Positions 13,401-24,613 of a stretch of DNA of 64,000 nucleotides are shown one piece after another. This DNA comes from Brachypodius melanocephalos. Lineage: Eukaryota; Chordata; Aves; Passeriformes; Pycnonotidae. The stretch lies in contig VZSR01003798.1 in assembly GCA_013398615.1 (NCBI GenBank), forward strand, positions 5,315,188-5,379,187, in the 5' to 3' direction. Positions within the stretch are counted from its first letter, which is position 1; each line of letters opens with the position of its first letter. The notes below the pieces were generated by a model, which saw nothing but the letters and a program-made list of their open reading frames with translations, did no database searches and was not told the DNA's origin. Made by a program: the position numbers and the translations under genes.

Positions 13401-16400
13401 AAAAAAAATAATGAAGTGGAGAAAAGCCATTGAGCTCTGCAGAGGGGATTAGGATTTACTGTCATATCAGGTGAATTCAGGTCAATGAGAAGCTGCAACC
13501 AGATTTTATCTCAGCTGATAATAAAACATCCTCTTCACACAACTAAAAGCAGGCACGTTGTACACATTCTGTTTAACCTGACTCACACGGCCAAGCTTGA
13601 ATTGCTACATAAAAGCATAGTTACTTATAAGATTTTTTTTCCTAGCTTTTTTTATCTAGCATTGTGAGGTTAAGAGTCTGTAATACGATATTCTCTTTAA
13701 AAAAAAATTATTATTAAATCATAAAAAGGAGAAGCGAGCATGAAAAAGCAATATTATTCTCCGCTTTGGTGTAGCTGTTTTACAGTTATGGGCAAAGCCC
13801 TTAAAAATTTCCTTGTCTCAGTTTAGTGAAGTGTGAAACGATGATAACACAACTGCAGCTCTGGGATATAGGAGGGCTGATGCTTTAACTGTGCCTTGAG
13901 TTTTTTATATGCAGGATGTGAAGGAGTTTAAAACATTACTATGTCATTATCTTTTATACTTGTTGTGTACTTACTGCTCTGTGCTTGCAAACATAAAATT
14001 TAGTCCTCTAAGAAATGATTTAGAGCATGTAAAAATGTGTATTTATAAGATATTTCTCCAAATAATGATATTGTGTGCCTTTCAGCCACTACAAAAATAC
14101 AAATTTTATTACTATTTTGATTATCCTTAGCATATTAAAAAAATGCTTCCAACAGGCTGTATCCTACTGAGAAGGAATATTCTGTTCCAGCAAATTTAAG
14201 AATTGAGTTATTATTTTGACTACTGCTGATGAAAGCTCAGCAAAGCTGATCTATCAAATGAATATGTAAAAATAATGTTGTTACATGTTACCAGACTTAT
14301 TCTTAACAAGTTGTATTATAAGTTGATTGAATCAAACTGCTAAAATACGTATACTGCTGTTTCCTCTTTTTTTTTGTTTTTTTTTTCTTTCTTTTTTTTT
14401 TGTATTTTATTTTTGCAATACTCCTGAAATCATCTTTAAAATAGCATTTCTCATAACTGAAAACCACTCCAAATACGTGTTTTGTCCCACTCAGGATATT
14501 TAGGGCTAAAATAGCTGTTAATTTGCATCTGATGGTGAGATGTTTATTTTCAGAATGAAATGTAAACGTTTTCTAAGATGTGTCATATCCATTTCACACA
14601 TTTCATGAAACACTGTGGGCATCTGTTTATTTGCAATTTTTGCATAATTTGGCCATAGTTTGCTTGATATTTTCCCATGACTGCTTTCCAAGGGAGAAAA
14701 AATATGCAATATGCAGAGTGTTTAATGCAAAATATCCTTTTAACAGAAGCTGAACTTCACTAAATTGGTCTTTAGGAGGCATCCACTTTATCTCTCTTAT
14801 TTGTCCCTTCCTATTTCTGCTGGAGTTTGATTACTCACCTGACTTACTTCCCAGATTTTCCCTCCTGGCCTCTCTTGTTATGGCTGAGACCTTGTGTGTT
14901 TAAATGTCAGCAGCTGCCTGGAAGTGACCTTAACTGCTCCTGGGAAAACCTGGTTATGTTTCCTTAGCTAAAACGTGGGAGATAATCAGTCCCTTGGGAA
15001 TAAACAGCAGCTTATCTGTAGGTGTTTATTGGTACATGGGGATAAGGCAAGGAGCAGTACTCATGTGTGGATAATATCCCTGCTTCCCTAAAACCATGTG
15101 ATAACTTGAGGGAAAGCTGTGCCTGCTCTAATCACCCCCTGTTCATCCTGGGCACGCACACTCGTGTGTCACTGCACATCAGGAGTTGAGGTGAAGGCTC
15201 TTTGATTGCCACCAAATCGATCTCTAAGTGTGATTGAACCTTGATCAACACGCGCTGCCACAGAGCACCAAGGGAATGGATTCACACAGGGACATGAGCT
15301 TGTCTTGGACACTCTGGGCTTTGTGGGAGACACCTTTTTCCCACCTGCAGGTGGATGAGAGCTGAAGCTCTCCTAAGAAAGATTTTGATGATTCTGTTCT
15401 TGTCTCCATCAACAGCACTTCCTCAGCTTTCCCCTTGAGAAGCTATCTGCTGTCCTTATGCCCCACCTGCCAGAAAAGAGATGAAACCTTCTTGCAGGGG
15501 CAGTATTTAGGATATGAGGCTGTGCTGGAGGCACCCATACCTCATGTCTCTGCACTGCCCTGCTACCTGTCAAACCTCCAACACCCTCTTTTCCCTGCTG
15601 CTGCCACCCTTCCTTTGGCAGAAAGGTCTCCTTCCCTTCACCAGAGAGCTGCAGTTCCCTTCCTGTGCCCTCCAGCAGCCCCCTACCCACCCCAGGCTTG
15701 TCACACCTCTTCTTGGTGCTTTGGGTACTCATTACTCACATCAGAGCACTGCTGGGCAATGTAAGGCTTTCCAAGCCATGCTTAATTCATTTTCACAAAG
15801 ATTCATCTCACAAATCTCAGATCCAGCAGCACAGAAATGTCCAGCAGACAAGAATGGGTGTTTAACAAATAAGATGGACTGAATCAGACACCTGGCCCAT
15901 GTACACTACCAGTCAATAAAAACTGCATGCTACCATAACCACCCATTCTCCTCCCTGCCCCAAAATAAGATGAACCAGCTTTTATTGGTTTCAGAAAAAA
16001 AAAATCCTTTTCCTCTCATAATGAAGTAACGAAATAGTTTGAACACAGGCTTTGACAGCATATCCCCCCAAACAAACAAGCTAAGGACAGGAGAATTTGT
16101 TCTGCAAAATCAGGTTCTCACAAGCTGTGTTTGAAAGTGGGCAGGAAAGGCAGCAAGAAGAGTTCTCTTCCCTCATTAGCAGTCCCAGATTAGCTCTGTC
16201 AGTGCGCAGGAGGCTGGAGCTGGGATTGGATACGGACCCAAATGTCTCCTTGCTTATTCAGAGCTTACCAGAACACCCTGAACTTTCAGCCTTGCAAATA
16301 GTGAGCTGGAAAAAGCAGAATGTGCTCTCTGGGGAGATTTCGTGTTCATTTTTACCTGCGGTTGGGCCAGAAATACTTCAAAGGTAGATTCCCTCGTGAC

Positions 16401-18289
16401 ATTTAAAGTTTTCTCATTCAGGAGCCTGCCAGAGCTTGAGCTATACAGAGGTGGATATTTATGGGGTCAGAGTTTCAGAAAATCTCGGCTTTCATAGAGT
16501 CACCAAAATAAATGACCTGCTTTTCAAAAAAGGTCTCATCACTGAAAAGACACCAAGCCTTGTGTCCCACAGGGAGCTGGTGAATTCCAAAGGCCCTTTG
16601 AAATCAGGATCTAATTGTGAGAGGCTTGCTTTTAGATATCTGGCTGGAGATATTTCGAGCTAGAATTTTTAAGGGGTTTGTAAAGCAAAAAAAGTCAGTA
16701 CAAAAATCAGTACAAACCTGGCTAGCTATAGAAAGAAACATCCCAATCCTCAAGTTCAAAGAAAAAAGGGAGAAACAGAAAAGTGAATATAACCTCAGTA
16801 CACCAAGAGGAGAGATTTATATAGGGATAATTATCTATTGCCTTTGTCACATGAAAATAATGTAAATAGAATGAAGTCAATGGCTGGGGTCTAGTCCCAA
16901 ATCTGCTTTTACCTTGCATCAGGCAGGGCTTCTGGGCCAGCATGGATGACCTACAGTCCCTGATGATTCCCTGCAATCCCAGTACATGTCCATCCAGACA
17001 CACTCTCTCCCTCCTCACGCAGTTATTCCAAGAGTTATTTCCCTTCCAGATGCTCTGTCCTACTGCGTGGCTGGCTCTCACTACAGACCATGCTGGATCC
17101 TGTCCTGATTCTTGGATATCTGGGAGGCTTTGCTGTTTCGGCTGATGGAATTTGGCTTGCCTATTGTTCAAGGGAAAAAACTGTTCATCCAAACCTTTCC
17201 ACCCAGTCTCACTCCCAATAACTAAACCTTGTCTTTTGACCTCAGGGAGCTGTCAGTATTGATGTTAAAGGGATGTTGCCAGTAGCCTCAGCTTTAATCT
17301 GCATGCTGCACTTTAATTGCATTCCACAGACCTAAAAGAGAAACCTCCATTGACGACATCTGAACCAGGACACATGAGCAAACTGAGAAGTTAGCAGGCA
17401 GAAGGAACTGACTGCATGATTGATTTGCCAGTTGGGCCTTTGGGCTGAAGAACAAGGAAACCTGTAGCTTCTAACAGCTTTGAATTTTGAGTCACTAGAT
17501 CCACCTCTAACTTTTCACCTATTCATCCTTGAACACCCTGTGGACCTGCATACTGTGAGCTGCCTTGCCCAGATCCAGGCCACTGTGACCAGACCAGCAC
17601 TGGGGCCACAGCACATGCTGGTACAATTCTGCTGCTCATCAACATGTGAAGCCCTCCTAGGTCAGATCTACCCAGGTGTGACTATGCATGATATACAACA
17701 CATGAAGAAATTAATCAGAAGATTCTGAAATCAGCTGGTCGCTAGAAAAAGGTGTCCCAGCTGTTTCTCACTGCATTAGAAGAGCTGTTTGCCAGTGGCA
17801 CTTACCCAGCATCCCTTTGTTGGAACTGGACAAGCACATATCCTTCTCAGCACTGGGAAGAACAAATCCAACCACAAACACCTCCACCCCATCTGCCATC
17901 AGTGCCAACCCTAAAACAAAGAAGAGAATCCACTGGAAGCGTCCGTGGCCACACTCCTCGATGATGTTCTCGTACTGGTGGGCAAGCTGCTCCTCGTCCT
18001 CCATCCTCTCAGCCATAAGGTCAGCACGGTCTCTGTATTCATCATCCACGGCAGGGGCTCGCTTCTTCTTCTTTTCTTTGATGTCATCTGGGTGTGGGAT
18101 CCCTTGGTACTCCCCCTCATAGACCTCATCATCCTCATCGTGGCCTTCTGTGACATCACTCTGGGCATCCTCCTCCTGCGCGGGCTCATCCCCGCCCCGG
18201 TAGTAGCCGTCGTTGGGTGCGTCGTAGTTGCCATCCTGGTACCTGTAGTCATCTGAGACCTGGTTTGTGTTTCTATATCCATCATCCAT
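1315..18289 (-). CDS. SV2B: SV2B, synaptic vesicle glycoprotein 2B, coding exons 1-8 (3' end outside window)
   Basis: The coding sequence is the join, on the minus strand, of 18289-17806, 9313-9133, 8518-8367, 6541-6408, 5650-5561, 3479-3369, 2274-2186 and 1479-1315. The pieces give 468 full codons plus two bases, with phases 1, 2, 1, 0, 0, 0, 2, 2 at successive exon ends and no internal stop. SV2 proteins are twelve-segment membrane glycoproteins of synaptic and secretory vesicles. They have a major-facilitator transporter fold and modulate calcium-triggered exocytosis through synaptotagmin; their transport substrate is uncertain. The acidic N-terminus, residues such as YEGEYQGIPHPDD (57-69), the LADKLGRR motif (179-186) and PESPRFL (309-315) place it in SV2. 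The short N-terminus favours SV2B over SV2A and SV2C, which carry a longer basic N-terminal stretch. About 215 C-terminal residues (most of the luminal loop and membrane segments 8-12) are missing because the window ends in intron. Confidence 0.95.
1480..2185 (-). other. SV2B intron 7
   Basis: A 706-base intron bounded by GTAAGG and GCAG. It contains a short TG run (about 1904-1917) and otherwise nothing notable. Confidence 0.9.
2186..2274 (-). CDS. SV2B: SV2B coding exon 7 (membrane segment 7)
   Basis: The acceptor is GGATTTGTAG and the donor is AAG followed by GTAAGG (intron G at 2185). The exon is 89 bases and carries residues 385-413 plus two bases of 414. It reads VWDNVLYCLTAQYRMNTLML and then AVVWFTMAL, which enters membrane segment 7 (about 400-422). 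The stretch CLTAQYRMN replaces what I remember as CVMGPYRMN in mammals, so some lineage change is likely here. Confidence 0.93.
2275..3368 (-). other. SV2B intron 6
   Basis: A 1,094-base intron between a GTAAAG donor and a TAG acceptor. Open frames here are short and show no family resemblance. Confidence 0.9.
3369..3479 (-). CDS. SV2B: SV2B coding exon 6 (central cytosolic loop)
   Basis: The acceptor is TTTTTCTCCAG and the donor is CAG followed by GTAAAG (intron G at 3368). The exon is 37 codons, residues 348-384, phase 0 on both sides. It contains the SV2 loop signature KTPKQVDEFIEIQSSTGTWY (352-371), followed by QRWLVRITTTLKQ. No ATG-initiated frame covers it, so it must be found by splice sites and similarity. 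The last part (RITTTLKQ) differs from the RFKTIFKQ-type sequence I remember for mammals. Confidence 0.93.
3480..5560 (-). other. SV2B intron 5
   Basis: A 2,081-base intron. It contains a plus-strand pyrimidine tract of CTTC/CATC type at about 3669-3724. I see no gene or clear transposon in it. Confidence 0.9.
3669..3724 (+). repeat. Pyrimidine-rich low-complexity tract
   Basis: A run of CTTC, CATC and CTCT units, nearly pure pyrimidine, in an SV2B intron. On the transcribed strand it is a purine tract. Confidence 0.8.
5561..5650 (-). CDS. SV2B: SV2B coding exon 5 (central cytosolic loop)
   Basis: The acceptor is GGTGTTTTCAG and the donor is ACG followed by GTGAGT (intron G at 5560). The exon is exactly 30 codons, residues 318-347, reading IGKHDEAWMILKQVHDTNMR and on to VFT. 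This is the start of the long cytosolic loop between membrane segments 6 and 7. Both ends are phase 0, so skipping this exon would keep the frame. Confidence 0.94.
5651..6407 (-). other. SV2B intron 4
   Basis: A 757-base intron. It holds the MIR-like stretch near 5989-6024, listed separately, and nothing else that I recognise. Confidence 0.9.
5985..6030 (+). mobile_element. Possible second MIR-like relic in SV2B intron
   Basis: TTTCCCATCTGTGAAATAGA followed by GATAGAGAATACTTGC resembles the 3' part of MIR (TTTCCCCATCTGTAAAATGG, then GATAATAATACTTGC). It is short and diverged. The assignment is by pattern only. Confidence 0.4.
6408..6541 (-). CDS. SV2B: SV2B coding exon 4 (membrane segment 6, PESPRFL motif)
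   Basis: The acceptor is CTCTTTCCAG and the donor is GAG followed by GTAAGA (intron G at 6407). The exon is 134 bases and carries residues 273 (split) to 317, ending in phase 0. It reads GWGFSMGTKYHFHSWRVF (273-290), then hydrophobic segment 6 (about 288-307), and PESPRFLLE (309-317), the conserved motif that closes the first half of the MFS fold in the sugar-transporter branch. Confidence 0.95.
6542..8366 (-). other. SV2B intron 3
   Basis: A 1,825-base, mostly AT-rich intron with no supportable gene or repeat. Confidence 0.9.
8367..8518 (-). CDS. SV2B: SV2B coding exon 3 (membrane segments 4-5)
   Basis: The acceptor is TTTTTTCTCCTCAG and the donor is G followed by GTAATT (intron G at 8366). 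The exon is 152 bases and carries residues 222 (split) to 272 plus one base. It contains IGGTLPIVFAYFSEFL (223-238), the cytosolic loop motif SREKRGEHLSW (239-249) typical of SV2 and of sugar-transporter-like MFS proteins, and segment 5 (MFWMIGGIYASAMAWSII, 252-269). The intron to exon 2 is only 614 bases. Nothing looks degraded. Confidence 0.95.
9133..9313 (-). CDS. SV2B: SV2B coding exon 2 (membrane segments 2-3, MFS motif A)
   Basis: The acceptor is CTTGCAG and the donor is GG followed by GTGGGT (intron G at 9132). The exon is 181 bases and carries residues 162 (split) to 221 plus two bases of 222. It reads LIVYLGMMVG (membrane segment 2), then GGLADKLGRR at 177-186, the major-facilitator loop motif A, then membrane segment 3 with the SV2-typical SSFVQGYGFF (203-212) and the start of segment 4 (CRLISGLG). 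Residue 163 is encoded TTG (Leu) where I recall Met in mammals, so an ATG-anchored search misses the first codons of this exon. Confidence 0.95.
9314..17805 (-). other. SV2B intron 1 of the coding region
   Basis: An 8,492-base intron between coding exons 1 and 2. Its 13.5-14.8 kb part is notably AT-rich and includes a T-rich run at 14361-14417. No open frame in it resembles a known protein, and no structured RNA was recognised. Confidence 0.85.
14361..14417 (+). repeat. T-rich tract
   Basis: Nearly uninterrupted T with a few C and G bases over about 57 bases. It reads as an A-rich run in the SV2B pre-mRNA and could be the decayed tail of a retroelement or simple low complexity. Confidence 0.85.
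17806..18289 (-). CDS. SV2B: SV2B coding exon 1 (start codon, acidic N-terminus, membrane segment 1)
   Basis: This exon encodes residues 1-161 and the first base of codon 162. Translation starts at the ATG at 18289-18287, which has A at -3 and G at +4. In the unspliced sequence an in-frame TAG lies six codons upstream. Residues 1-60 are rich in Asp, Glu, Tyr and Gly. A lysine cluster (71-76) follows, then an Arg/Glu-rich stretch ending in the SV2 signature EECGHGRFQW (111-120). Membrane segment 1 spans about 118-140 (FFVLGLALMADGVEVFVV). The donor is GTAAGT with intron G at 17805. The N-terminus reads MDDGYRNTNQVS before a DDYRYQD block, whereas mammalian SV2B as I remember it starts directly at the equivalent of that block. 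The acidic tail is the region that binds synaptotagmin in SV2 proteins. Confidence 0.96.
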
Positions 18290-18561
18290 TCTGAACAGAG
18301 AATTCTAAATGCTGTGGGTCACTGAGTAGGTGTTCTAAAATGCGTATGGATTTTGTGCAATTTCTGGTGTTGGTTACTCGAGCATATCTTCTCTCCGTTC
18401 TTTGGAACTGATGGGATGCACAGCTTCCCGGGCTCAGAAGGAGAATTATATATAAAGGTTCTCTTTGACAGAGTCTCACGCAGCTTTTGGTAATGCTTCA
18501 CTTTTCAGCTGTCATTTGTGACTTGCTGGTTTCTGTGCTTTGGGTGAGAAAAAGCTGCTGT
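18290..18561 (-). other. SV2B: Possible 5' UTR portion of SV2B exon 2, with two candidate acceptors
   Basis: Two acceptors can be proposed upstream of the start codon. One is TTCTCTGTTCAG ending at 18291, one base before the ATG. The other is a stronger pyrimidine tract, TTGCTGTTCCCCAG, ending at 18562. If the distal one is used, this stretch is 272 bases of 5' UTR. It then contains two tiny upstream frames: ATG-ACA-GCT-GAA-AAG-TGA near 18512, and a three-codon frame at 18385-18374 (ATG CTC GAG TAA). It also contains an in-frame TAG that closes the SV2B frame. A TATA-like stretch (TTTATATATAATT) sits near 18440-18453. Which form is used cannot be decided from sequence alone. Confidence 0.5.
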
Positions 18562-21443
18562 CTGGGGAACAGCAAGGGAACAGCAAATTGCACAGTTGGA
18601 GAGCTAGGAGGATTTGACAGGTTTTTCCTGATTCATTGTGGTGCTGAAGGTCATGTCCTGAGAAAGAGGAGACAATAGCAATGAGACAGCAGTAAGCTTG
18701 CAAGCACACATGCACCGAGTTTAATGCCCAACATTTTGAATACATGCTGTTCCTTTGAAAAAAAATGGCAACAGAAGAATGTCTTTGCATCATCAAAACC
18801 CAAAGCCTCAGAAAAAGTAGAGCATTAAAATATACCAAGTTCAGTGGGAACCCAAAGTAGAATGTAAAGTACCATGTGGTCCCAATTTCTGTCATTCCTA
18901 GAAGTCCTGCCTCCCATATGTGGTCCTGCTTTCCACAGAGAGCAGAACAGCACTGGGCTGGGTTGCTGGAACAGAGCTCTCAGGTTGCTAAATATGTTTC
19001 CATCCATCTCCTCAGAGTACATTCATTCCTGGTCCCTAGAACTGGCTAGCATCATATTAAGACAAAATATGATCTTGGTTTTCTTTTTCATCCAGATCCC
19101 CACATTAATTTTGTTTATTGGCTTCTTTTTTTCCCTAGTGTCTCTCCATCTGTATGCCAGATGCACAACTGGCATGCAGCATCTGCCAAGATAAAGTCAC
19201 CAAAAGTCACACCAAGCTCTGTTCTCCAAATCTAAACATCAACGGGGGATGATTTTCACATAGAGCAAAAAAAAAAACCAAAGCTAAAAGAGAATCACTG
19301 CTGTCTGCAGGGAAAAGCAAGGGAAGTAAAGATACATCTAAACACATACTCCTTCTGGACACCTGATTTCCATTATTTTGCAGGCAGTTTGCAGCCAGCT
19401 GGCTCTGCAGTGTTCCCCTGCCTCACACAGCTGTAGACACAGAGTTTGGAAGGAGAAGCACATGGGAAAGGGAGTGGAGTCACGCCAGAGCAGCCAGCAC
19501 GGCGTAGGCATGCACAGAACGTAGACTTTGCTTTCAGCTTTGAGCTACTTGCCTAAATAAAGTGTAAATGAGGTATGGATTGACATGGGCAGGCACAAGC
19601 CTGAGGATGTGTGGGTGTTGTTACCTACACAGTCAGTTGACCTATAGGAACGCATGCAAACACACACACTGTAAATAACAGTGCTATATGCAGCTAAAAT
19701 GACTTCAGAGGAGAAATTCAGTAGCACTCCCTATAATAAAATGCCCAGAGGGGCATCACTCCTGCTGCAAATGCTGTGATTTTCTGGCAGCCCAAATGCT
19801 CAGGGTAAGGAAGGAGCAGAGGCCTGACTTCCCTGCATGGATTAATGGCCATGCCTTGCCTGTGCTGTTCATGGAGCTGCTCCAAGGAACTTCATGAAAG
19901 CTTCCCCTGCACTTCTGCTTATCTACCTATATATTTGTGGCTCATAATTACAAAACAGACTCTACAGAGCCTGCCAGAACCTCTTCCTTTTCTCTGTCCC
20001 TCTGCTATTTGTCACTACATTTGATATGTTTCCTCTTCCCTTTCTTTATGCTGAATCACACCATACATTTTTCATCAAGTGAAAAAGCAACAGGGCATTC
20101 TTCCCAGGGTTCAAAAAGAGCAATCAATAAAGCAATGGAAAAAATAGAAATTAAAAATGCCAAAGGCATTCTGATCAGGTTATAATGATCAGGAGTCTGC
20201 AGTGCAGGGAGCACTAAAGAGAAGTATTTACATAGGCACCAGAGCTGTTAATGTGCTGGGGAGTTAATGCATCTGGCAGCCACCAGAAACACTTAAGTGA
20301 GTCCTACAGCTCTTGTTTCAGTGCTGGAGTGTTACCTTTAATGGTTAAAAAAAGTCCAAAATTACTTTTGAGTCTCAGAGCCTCCCAGTCCTGAAGAAAC
20401 TTTCTTGATTACACAAAGATTTGTGTCATGCTTGAACATCATGTTCTCCAAGGCAGTAAAATGTCATTCCACAGAGACATATTTTCTTTTGAAAAGTAGG
20501 GGAAAGAAGCTTTTATTTAAAAAAAGAAAAAAACAAAAGAACAATATGTGCAAAAGAACATTAGGCCTTGCTTTGGAAGACTTTAAGAATCATCTGCTGG
20601 CAGGTCATGCTTCAAAGCGACCTCAAATGTTGGAGCAGGAAGTGCAGTGACCTCACTGTGTTTGTCCCTTTCTGGTTGCTACAGAACTGAATTGAAAACT
20701 CATTTTAGGAAACGAAGTAACAATAACACCAATGATCAATAGCAGAACTGATCAGACTCCGAGTCTCCACAGGTCTTATCTCTCTTTTCAAAAGGTAAAA
20801 GTATGTTCTTAAAGACAAAGTGCTGGAAATCTTTCTTTAAAAGCTGCTGAGGCTTAAAGCTGGGCTCTTTGGCTCCCACAACAAGAGGACCAAAGATCAC
20901 TAACTTAGAAAACACCTATTGAAGCATCCTGCTCTTTCACTGACACACAAAGACTGGGATTTACCAGATGAGATCACGTCTTGGGCAGCCTAAGAAATAA
21001 TGGCATGAGCTGAAGAGTCTCACAGACCCATGAGAGTCACCTGGATGGGGAAGAACATGTACTTCAGAGAAAAAGTCACGGCAAAAAACAGTGACTGGGT
21101 TCCCATTCAGTTTGTAGGGTGGATATTTTCTGGGATCACCCTAAGAGAAGGAGCAGTGCAGAGAGGCAGGCTATAACTTCAGAATGCTACACTTTTTGTA
21201 TTTCACACCACTTGTTTTCTTTGGTTGCCACATATGCACAGGCTGATTCACTCCAGATCTGATTCTTTAACACCCTTTCACTCAAGCTGAGCTGCTCTCA
21301 CTCATTAACAGCCCCATTTAGCATTTAGATGCGAAATCATGGTGTGTCATGAAGATGGCAGGCTTGGGTTGCTATAATTACCCTTCGCAGTGATGCATGA
21401 GCACTTGAGACAAATATACACATCACACCAAGCCCATTGTAGC

Positions 21444-21746
21444 AGGGTGGGTGTCAGTCTCTTCTCCCAGATAAGGAGCAACAGCACAACAGGAAACGGC
21501 CTCGAATTGTGCCAGGGAAGTTTCAGACAGGATATTAGGAAAATTGCATTATCAAAAGGCTTGTCAAGCATTGGAAGAGTCTGCCCAGGGCAGTGCTGGA
21601 GTCAACACTCCTGGAGGTATTTAGACGACATTGTCAATGTGGCACTCGGGGACACGGTGTAGTGGTGGGCTTGGCATTGCTGGGTCAATGGTTGGGCTTA
21701 ATGATCTTACAGATCTTTTCCAATCTAAATTATTCTAATTACAACC
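21444..21746 (+). mobile_element. CR1-type LINE, 3'-terminal fragment
   Basis: The stretch follows the typical avian CR1 3' UTR. It has GTCAGTCTCTTCTCCCAG at the left, then CTGCCCAGGGCAGTGCTGGA and CACTCCTGGAGGTATTTAGA. It ends in TTGGGCTTAATGATCTTACA, then TCTTTTCCAATCTAAATTAT and a degenerate ATTCTAATT tail. This order is the CR1 consensus for the last few hundred bases, which are usually all that remains because CR1 copies are 5'-truncated. The copy is diverged and carries no coding capacity. It lies on the opposite strand to SV2B in the first intron. Confidence 0.85.
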
Positions 21747-23961
21747 CTTGGCCCTTTGAAACTTCCAATTCTCTTTCTGAGACACACGAGTGAGGTTTAA
21801 ACACAGCAAACATCAGGCTCCATAAGGCAGAGTCTGCAGGGACAGGAAGGCAGAGGCAGGAAAGCCTCATTCTGGGTCTCTCCAAACAGTCCATTAAATG
21901 GAATGCTGGACAGAGAAACCTGGAATGCATCAGAATTCAGATCCTTTCCTCGTTTCTTTAAAATAAACTATGCACCTTGCAGTTTTCTTGTACTCCTTAG
22001 CTCTTTAGTTAGCTCAGATGTTGCATACTTAGCCAGGAATTCAGGCATTTGAGCTCTGCAACTTAAAATAGGAACCTAAAGTCTTGGATATCCTCAGAAA
22101 CAATACCCACTCTAGGAATGGGATGTTTTAAAAAAGCAGATTAACACCTGCATTTGCCTCTGTGAGAGGGCATATAGGTAAGTCTGGCATGCTGAGGTGA
22201 TAAACTGGGGGCTGGAGGGCAGCAGAGCTTGGGGGGATGCAGAGAAGGGTGAGCTTCTTGTGCCTGGTACTAAATGGAGAGAGTCCAGGGCTTGTCAGAG
22301 AGCTGGGCTCCATCAGAGAACACAAATCACATCAAATTAGTGAGCAGGGCAGATATGAGAAGGGTTTTCTTATGAAATATTGCACCTTGGAGCGTGATGG
22401 AGTTTCTGGAAAAGCAAAGAGAGTGAGGATGTTGGTCTGTGGGAGCAGGAGCCGTGGGTGCACACACATAAATGCACAATGCACATCCATGGTGTGGATC
22501 CAGCAGGGAGAGAGCCAAGGCTGGGAGCTGCCACCCAGGGCCCTGCTGCATGCTCAGAAAGGGAGAACACTCAAAACCAACAGCAGGAGGGAGAGGCTAT
22601 TTGAACACTGAGGAGCAGGAGCAGGACAGGGACACTGTAAAAATGCTTTCAAGGGATTTTTAGTATTCGCCAGAATAATCCCTGTAAAACAGATGGCAGA
22701 GCAGTTTAATATTCTGCCTGAAGGACAACTCCTCCTGCAAAACATCCTCACCCCCAGAGCTGCTTTCTGCTGACAGCAATGGGAAGGTGCCCAGATCCTA
22801 CAGTGACCATGAGGACATTCTGCAGTCACAAAGCTGACTGTAAAAAAAATTCCTGAGAAGAAATTTTCCTCACTGAAAGGAGAAAGATGATTATGCAGAT
22901 AGGTTTCTGTGAAGTTCCAATCTAGGATTCTTAATGAGGTTGCAGCTAATGGATCTGTTTGTACACATGAAGGGACAGATTTTTTGAGGTGCCTAACAAA
23001 TCACAGCTCCCAGGGGAGCAGCATCCTGGATTTCAGGCAGCCAGCAATGACACCAACATTATCAGACAGGCTGAGCACGGTGGCAGTGAGTGATTACTGT
23101 GCTGCTGGATGGAAGTGTTGCAGGCTGAGCATCCTGGGCTCTGTCCTTTGGCTGGGCATTGCAGAGCCCTTGCAGCTGTGGTTATATGAATACATGAATA
23201 TATTGATATGTGGACAACTTGTGTCCCCAAAACCTTAAACCTTAAATGAACCAGAATTTGGGGGAACGAGGTCTCTGTGCTCCCAAATTTCACAGATGAG
23301 GAGCTGTCAGGAAAAGTGCTCCCAGGTCTTTGTTATGTTTTCAATGAAGTCTTGCAGTCTCACATTTTAATTTTTTTTTTAAAACTAAGAAAAATGTTAT
23401 TTTACCTCAGGAGAACTTTGAAAATTTCCCTCCTTCCGAGTAGTATAAATAAAAATAATAATAATTCTTTTTAAAATCTAAAAACTTAGGCTGCAACCTC
23501 ATAATTCACAACAAAAATGCTTTCAGATCAGGTCTATTATAAATTCTTCATCTTATACTGTCCAAAGTTGCCCTTTTCATTGGCATCCAAAAAAAGAAAA
23601 ATAAAAGGAGGCGCATGGAGATTTGTTTCAAACTGAAACAAAATATTGCATTTAAGAAATGTCATCCTGTCAGCTGCTTGATCCATTTTTTATTAGAAAC
23701 ATTCGTCGAAACTGATTTTTTTTCTCCCTAAATAATTCAGGTTTGAGAAAATGGCATCTTTTCGTCAACAAAAATTGTGATAGGAATTCTGATTATGCTC
23801 TCATGGATGAAAAATTATCTCAGGTGCACCTTTAAAAAGACAATATAGAGACATACAACATAGGAAAAGTAATCCTGCTATTTATATGCATAGGACTAAA
23901 GGTATCTGACCTCTGTGAGGCAGAAAAGGGCTTTTCTTCCACAGGGCTCTGATCATTGTTG

Positions 23962-24057
23962 GGTTTTTTGGTTTTCTCTTTGGGTTTTTTGTTTTGTTTT
24001 GTTTTGGAGGTTTTTTTTGTTTGTTTGTCTGTTTTTTGGTTTGGGGTTTTTTTTTGC
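23962..24057 (+). repeat. T/G-rich low-complexity tract
   Basis: About 95 bases of GGTTTT, TTTTG and GTTT units without a fixed period. Frames here are artefacts rich in Phe, Gly and Trp, or in Lys and Asn on the other strand. Confidence 0.85.
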
Positions 24058-24613
24058 TAATATTAAAATTGCTGCTGCAGCCACACAATTTAATATCCAG
24101 AAGAGAGCTGAGCAATATCATCATTCTCCTGGACAGATGGCAAGGCTGGGTTGTTGGCAAGGATCCTGCAGAGCGAAATGCAGCAGGATCTGAACAGAAT
24201 TTATATGTGAGAGAGGGTAGAAAAAGGAAATGAGGGGGCTTTGAACACAAAAAGGTAGAAACCAAGTGAAAATAGAAGTCAAGGTGCAACTAGAGGAATT
24301 AATGGTCCAAACTGTGCTCAGAATAAAGGAAGAAATGTCCAGGGAAAGATGGAAACCCTGACATATTATTGATCCACAAACTGTGGAAGAAAATTCTTTG
24401 TAATAACAGTAGCTTTTGCCTTCATATCCAAGGATTATAAATGCATCTGGTGCCAGCTCTTTGAGAGATCGGCCCTAAGCCTTATTAATTTTTGCTTGAC
24501 TTTTTGCATCTCTCTTTCACTACCAAAATAACAGGAGAAAAGTCTCAGAGCATAGGACTCTGAAACACTTTTGGAAGAAGTTGTCTGTGCAGGACATCAT
24601 TCAGTCAAAAAAA

